Shown here in pieces: positions 58,896 to 64,000 of a stretch of 64,000 bases of DNA (positions within the stretch are counted from its first letter, which is position 1; every line of letters starts with the position of its first letter). The translations under genes were made by a program, and so were the position numbers. The notes below the pieces were generated by a model. That model was not told the DNA's origin and made no database searches. It saw nothing but the letters and a program-made list of their open reading frames with translations. Source of the DNA: Owenia fusiformis (Eukaryota; Annelida; Polychaeta; Sabellida; Oweniidae); NCBI GenBank assembly GCA_903813345.2, contig CAIIXF020000008.1:22178822-22242821 (forward strand). Reading direction: 5' to 3'.

Positions 58896-59026
58896 TAAAA
58901 GTATAGACTTTGAAACTGTGTTTTTAGGTGATTAGCAAATAATTTGGGGCTTACATATGCGCTGAATAAAACAGATGTAGTCTTAGTATATACTTAATCA
59001 ATTGCAAGCAGATTTTAGCCGGGCGG

Positions 59027-59414
59027 ATGTCTCTCAGTTGTGATCACACAATGTCTTATGCAACACAAACACTTTTTCGTCTGCAATTTTCAAGAATTTA
59101 TTGCAAATCGAATATTTTAACCTTACGGAAGACTCTTTCAACCTTTAGACCAATTCCTATATCTCGAAATGTAACTTCAAATACATGCACTAAATGTATA
59201 AGAAACAAAATCAGCCTCCGTGGATCACCAGCAATCGCTTCGAAAGCTAGACCTAACATTTGGACTCATGCACAACCTTCAAGAAATTATGCAACCAGAA
59301 GTGGAGATAATGCATCAAATGTTGCAAAGGGTAATGGAAAGATATCAAAGCCAAGTAAACGGGAGGTGAGACGATTGTTGTCTCTTGCTCGGCCAGAATG
59401 GTTGAGGCTTGGAG
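59027..59414 (+). CDS. ABCB10: ABCB10 exon 1
   Basis: ATG to GGAG|GTAAGG, 129 codons plus one base. Encodes the presequence and matrix stretch before TM1. Confidence 0.9.
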
Positions 59415-62400
59415 GTAAGGGCATTTTTATGTAGGCTAGTATGGCATGTAGTATTAATCCATATGGTACATGTAAATTTGATAGAATGCCCATGGCATGT
59501 CGAATAGGCCAAATTGTAGGGTGTTACTAAATACCACCTAGGTGTCCCCTTGGGCACCTGGATTTCTTATTCCATTATAAACCACGTATACATTTTAAAT
59601 ATAGTATTATTTCCTTTGTCATATTAACTTGACATTTAATAGGCTTGAAATAATAATTTGTAGTCGAGAATATAGCAAAGAAGATTCGAAAATAAAATGT
59701 AAAAAGTTTTATTGTTAGAAAATGGGCACCTGGAATTTTGCTCATTTGTATGGTTACTTATTTGTAGTAATAAAACACCATTTATGCTAAAGTGTGCATT
59801 TATATTTGAAATATATATATTGTTCTTACTTGGTGCTAAAATAGTGAATTTGTAGCATTTTATAGTGAGCAAATAATGAAATATTATTCTTACAAATGAC
59901 TTTTTCGACATCGATCAAAATTTTCAAGACAATAAAAAAAATCATAAACAAACAGAAATATTTACACAAGTTCCACGAAAAAATACTTTATTATGTACCA
60001 TATTAAACTTGGAAAAATGTTATCTTGAAATAAAGAGTAAAATATGCCAGTAATGCATTTCAATGGGGATACCTAGGTGTGGGGCACCTAGGTAGTATTT
60101 AGTACAATCCAAATTGTAGACTTCAATGTGTTCAGTTGGGTCAATAGGCCATACATATGTCGGGACATATGTAGATTTGTCTTGGGCATTTCAATTGGCC
60201 ACATGCTAGACTTTCAATCATGTTTAGTAGACCATATGGTAGATATGAGCATGTCTAGTTAGGCTATATAGTAGACTTGAGCATATCTAGTAGGCCATAC
60301 ATTAAACTTGAGCCTGTCTAGGAGGCGAGGCGATATAGTATATGGTAGAGCATGAGCATGCCTTGTAGGCTGTATGGTAGACTTAAGCAGTAGTAGGCGA
60401 TATATGGTCGACTTGAGCATGTCTAGTAGACTTTAGCATATCTAGGAGGTGAGATGATATGTGGTACACCTGAGCATGTCTTAAGTGGGGGATATGGTAG
60501 ATTTTGAGTATAGTAACCATTTGTCTATGTTATGTGTATATTAAATATATACAATGTACTAAAAATATAATCGTATGGGAAATTCAAAGTCTCGATCTGT
60601 TAATTATATAAGGAATGAGAGAATATATCACCAAAATGCCAAATATGTATATACTTTTTATCACACTTAAAAAAAGTGCTATATTGCCATCGTCTTGTTT
60701 ATATATAATTTGTTTTCTTTTCCTAATCTTCATATCTACAGACATTGTGTATACAATACTTCTAAAGTCTACAAATGGTCAGATGGTAGCTATCATATTT
60801 GATGAAACCATGTATTTGTTGTAGTGGCAATCTCCTTGTATAATAGTCTATTGAACCAGGAATCATTCAAAAGTGTTGAAATTACACCCATGTAGACCTT
60901 TAATGCCCTTCATGTCTATCTCAAGCAACCTTGTAAAATACATTTATAATTAAGATTTGTGTCATCTATGCAGACATTGTTTATATAAAAGTTTGCCATA
61001 AACGTGCAGACACTCATATTCATGTTCTTATCAAGGTAGTCAACTCTTTGATTATTTATTTAGCTTCACCTCTCTGACTCGGATCCTAAAATCCTCAAAT
61101 TGTTGAAAAATCATCATGACCTGTTACTTGCACACTTAATACTCAATAGACCTTTATTACAAACCTTCTCTTTGTAAATAAGCTTTGTGGGTAAAGCTTA
61201 TTATAAATAAGTTATTTCCCTTGAAAGGTCCTTATTTCTTTTAATCTTATGTGTAATGCTGATAAGGTAACAGGCCTAGATGTACAACTCCTAATTAAAA
61301 TTACTAGGAGTATAGCTTATATTTAAGAAATATAGAACAGGTGTTATAACAATAAATGAATACCGCAGGGTACGGCGCAAACATTTTTTTGTTTTCAAAA
61401 GCTTTTGTGCCTAGCCCTATTCATCGATATAACACCTGATCTGAGGTCCATATTATGATTCGAATATGAAAACTAACCAAAATATTGCAAAATCGTCATT
61501 CATTTCACTCTTCATTTCCTAATTCTGGTTAACCAATAGACATATAGACCAATATCGAGGAATAGATAATGGGTGAAATATTGACTTTGTTTACAGTTTA
61601 TAGAAGGCCTAGATACAGTCATGTTCGAATTGACAGTTATGCATTATTGAAACCAGTGACGTATAAAAAAATCCCTAGTATATTTGCAGTTGTCCCTCTT
61701 ATAGAAATAAAGTACTTTAAAGAGAATGTGTTATTACATATTGAAATAAATCAATGAATTGTTCTAGGTGCTGTTGGATTGCTGGTAATCTCAAGTGGTG
61801 TCACAATGGCAGTACCATTTTGTATTGGAAAAGTTATAGACATAATATATGACAGTGGTAAAGATGGGAATATGGTAGAGAAGCTGACTTCTTTTTGTCA
61901 AGTGCTTGTGGGAGTGTTCCTAGTTGGTGCAGTAGCAAATGCAGGCAGGGTATATCTCATGTCTACCTCTGGTAAGTTTAAGTGCAAAATTGCCGATGAT
62001 TTTTTGTTCATATTGTGTCACCCTCACCAAATGGCAGTCAAATGGCTGTTACAATAGCAGCCTCATATTTGCATCTCACTTGCAATATAGTAAAGTGTTC
62101 ATTCCAATATGTGCTGTCACACACCTTGTGACAGCTGACAGATGTATCAGTTATCGAATGGCAATTTTATCATTGAAAATAACCATATATAAAAGAGTAT
62201 TATTATCCTTAACAATGTAGAGACTTTTGTTGACTTAAAGATTAAGATCAAGTCAATGGTAATGGATGACACTCTACACATTGTAAATCTAATTGAACAT
62301 ATTAATTTTCAGGACAAAGAATCGTGAAAACTCTCAGGGAAAAGATCTTTGGTTCGATAATGGCCCAAGAGGTGGCTTTCTTCGATAAAACCAGGACAGG

Positions 62401-62515
62401 AGAGTTGATAAATCGTTTATCCACAGATACAACTTTGGTTGGCCAGTCAGTCACCATGAACATCTCAGATGGCCTCCGATCATTTGCCCAGGGTGTAGGT
62501 GGTATAGGAATGATG
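59027..62515 (+). CDS. ABCB10: ABCB10, mitochondrial ABC half-transporter (first three exons, partial)
   Basis: Homodimeric inner-membrane ABC transporter linked to haem synthesis, mitoferrin stability and oxidative protection in vertebrates. Exons 59027-59414, 61768-61971 and 62313-62515 join in frame into 265 codons. The N-terminal ~110 residues are rich in Arg, Ser and Thr and poor in acids, as a mitochondrial presequence. Then come [19 protein letters not shown], two membrane segments ([39 protein letters not shown]), and the first cytoplasmic-loop signature [20 protein letters not shown], near identical to ABCB10. The rest of the membrane domain and the nucleotide-binding domain lie beyond the right edge. 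An in-frame Met eight codons in (MSYATQ) is an alternative start. Confidence 0.93.
59526..60108. mobile_element. ~580-bp MITE with TACTAAATAC..ACCTAGGTG ends
   Basis: The ends TACTAAATACCACCTAGGTG and, inverted, TACTAAATACTACCTAGGTG. CCAAATTGTAG occurs just outside both ends and may be the target duplication. It interrupts a degenerate repeat tract. Confidence 0.7.
60110..60500 (+). repeat. Degenerate ~40-bp tandem repeat in ABCB10 intron 1
   Basis: Units like TAGTAGGCCATATGGTAGAC and TTGAGCATGTC. The same words also occur left of the MITE (59430-59520), so the MITE split the array. Confidence 0.65.
60501..61767. other. Rest of ABCB10 intron 1
   Basis: No gene. A small inverted pair, ACAGGTGTTATAAC (about 61337) and GATATAACACCTGAT (about 61425), is the only structure seen. 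Confidence 0.35.
61768..61971 (+). CDS. ABCB10: ABCB10 exon 2
   Basis: [20 protein letters not shown] to GRVYLMSTS. Phase 1 to 1, acceptor TTGTTCTAG, donor TCTG|GTAAGT. Confidence 0.93.
62313..62515 (+). CDS. ABCB10: ABCB10 exon 3
   Basis: [20 protein letters not shown] to QGVGGIGMM. Phase 1 to 0, acceptor ATTTTCAG, donor ATG|GTGAGT. Confidence 0.94.
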
Positions 62516-62838
62516 GTGAGTACTCGTAAATCAAGTACCATACGTATAAGCATCACTGTGTATATATGTTTTGTTAAGTGACCTGTAATTAACCAATCAC
62601 AGAATGAGAAACATGACAGTTCAAGATAATCAAGGTCGGATATTAAAACTGTCATTCATTTTGATCAGTGCTCATATTTTACACCATTCATGCCGACTAC
62701 TTATTTTTGAGAAATTTTTCACATGTGAGTATACTGAATGGTGCCACTTTTGTATTCTGAAGCATTGTTGGTTTGAAATATATTTTTAACTTTGATAAGT
62801 AATAGGTGAGAAAAATATCAATTCTAGTGGTGTCCTAG

Positions 62839-64000
62839 TTATTAGCTCACATGGTGAGCTTTTGCAATCGCTCACTTGTCCGTCTGTCTGTCCGTCCGTC
62901 CGTCCGTCCATCCGTCTGTCTGTCCGTCCGTCAACAATAGTGGCACGTTTAAAAACCTCTGTCGATAGGATTCCTGTTTTAAGTTATTTCTGTTCAACAT
63001 CAATACAGAAAACTCCCCTATGACTCCTGGTTAAAAAGCTCGCCTAATTTCAAAATGGCCGCCATTTTTGTCTCGCGAAATTCACTTTTGACTGGCACGT
63101 TTTAAAACCTCTGTCGATAGGATTCCTGTTTTAAGTTATTTCTGTTCAACATCAATACAGAAAACTCCCCTATGACTCCTGGTTCAAAAGCTCGCCTATT
63201 TTCAAAATGGCCGCCATTTTTGTCTCGCGAAATTCACTTTTGACCCATTTCCTAGCTTTACAAATAATTTCAGGTGTCCTACATTGTAAAAATCTGTGTC
63301 ATTGTAAAGAGTAGATATATGAAATAATTTTGTTACAAAAAATCAGCGAAAAATTATATCTATTTTTTTATTTTCAGCCATTTTAGTTAACATTGATTTG
63401 TCCATCTGACTTGTGAAATCCACTTTTCCGTCAACAACAGTGGCACGTTTTAAAACCTCTGTCGATAGGATTCTTGTTTTAAGTTATTTCTGATCAACAT
63501 CAATACAGAAAACTACCCTATGACTCCTGGCTTAAAAGCTCGCCTATTTTCAAAATGGCCGCCATTTTTGTCTCGCAAAATTCACTTTTGACCTATTTCC
63601 TAGCTTTACAAATAATTTCAAGTGTCCTACATTGTAAAAATCCATGTCAATGTAAAGAGTAGATGTATGAAATAATTTTGTTACGAAAAATCAGCAAAAA
63701 ATTATATCCATTTTTTTTATTTTCAGCCATTTTAGTTAACATCCGTCTGTATGTCTGTCTGTCCGTCAACAATAGTGGCACGTTTAAAAACCTCTGTCAA
63801 TAGGATTCCTGTTTTAAGTTATTTCTGTTCAACATCAATACAGAAAACTCCCCTTTGACTCCTGGTTCAAAAGCTCGCCTATTTTCAAAATGGTCACCAT
63901 TCTTGTCTCGCGAAATTCACTTTTGGCCCATTTCCTAGCTTTACAAATAATTTCAGCTGTCCTGCATTGTAAAAAGCCATTTTTATTTTCAGCCATTTTA
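62839..64000 (+). mobile_element. HINE-like family B composite array, second copy (runs off right edge)
   Basis: The same ATTAGCTCACATGGTGAGC head, GTCY microsatellite and GTGGCACGTTT units (about 62940, truncated 63093, 63440, 63775) as at 25103-27375. It shares the truncation joint TTTTGACTGGCACGTTTTAA. Confidence 0.75.

Overview
The window reads as nuclear DNA of an animal. It is AT-rich, genes are split into small exons with GT..AG borders, introns are large, and transposon debris is dense. Protein similarity and the many HINE/'pearl'-like elements with a GTCY-type microsatellite core suggest a marine invertebrate (a lophotrochozoan such as a mollusc or brachiopod, or a non-vertebrate deuterostome). 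I cannot name the species. There is no bacterial gene organisation, operon or CRISPR array.

Layout. (1) Positions 1-5760, minus strand: a gene with a PstS-type phosphate-binding domain, cut by the left edge. One large downstream exon (1-856) can pair with any of three tandem first exons (3209-3522, 4289-4602, 5442-5755). All three have the same length, phase and splice donor. Two of them have their own TATA-like box and CRE. The reading frame runs past the end of the PstS domain into what looks like the start of a membrane segment. (2) Positions 9695-56897, plus strand: 22 consecutive exons of exportin-5 (XPO5), joining in frame into about 839 residues with a stop codon. The N-terminal third of XPO5 is not in the window, so either its exons lie left of position 1 (placing the PstS-like gene inside an XPO5 intron) or this copy is truncated. 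(3) Positions 44169-47031, minus strand: a complete four-exon, 357-residue opsin of the neuropsin/peropsin (group 4) type, inside the 24-kb XPO5 intron 25083-49329. (4) Positions 59027-62515, plus strand: the first three exons of ABCB10, a mitochondrial inner-membrane ABC transporter, continuing past the right edge.

The rest is mostly repeats. The main ones are a 977-bp internally deleted mariner, a 9.5-kb piggyBac-like element with TTAA borders, a foldback MITE, several other MITEs, a tRNA-derived SINE, a LINE remnant, and at least three families of Helentron/HINE-like elements. One HINE-like family is rich in the palindrome AAAATGGCCGCCATTTT. Four minisatellites sit against XPO5 exon borders, and two of them carry copies of the splice site itself.

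XPO5 (pre-miRNA export), the opsin (light sensing), the PstS-like protein (probably an extracellular ligand-binding protein or receptor) and ABCB10 (mitochondria, haem/iron) have no obvious shared pathway. The most interesting points are the PstS-like gene with its alternative first exons and the splice-site-bearing tandem repeats of XPO5.
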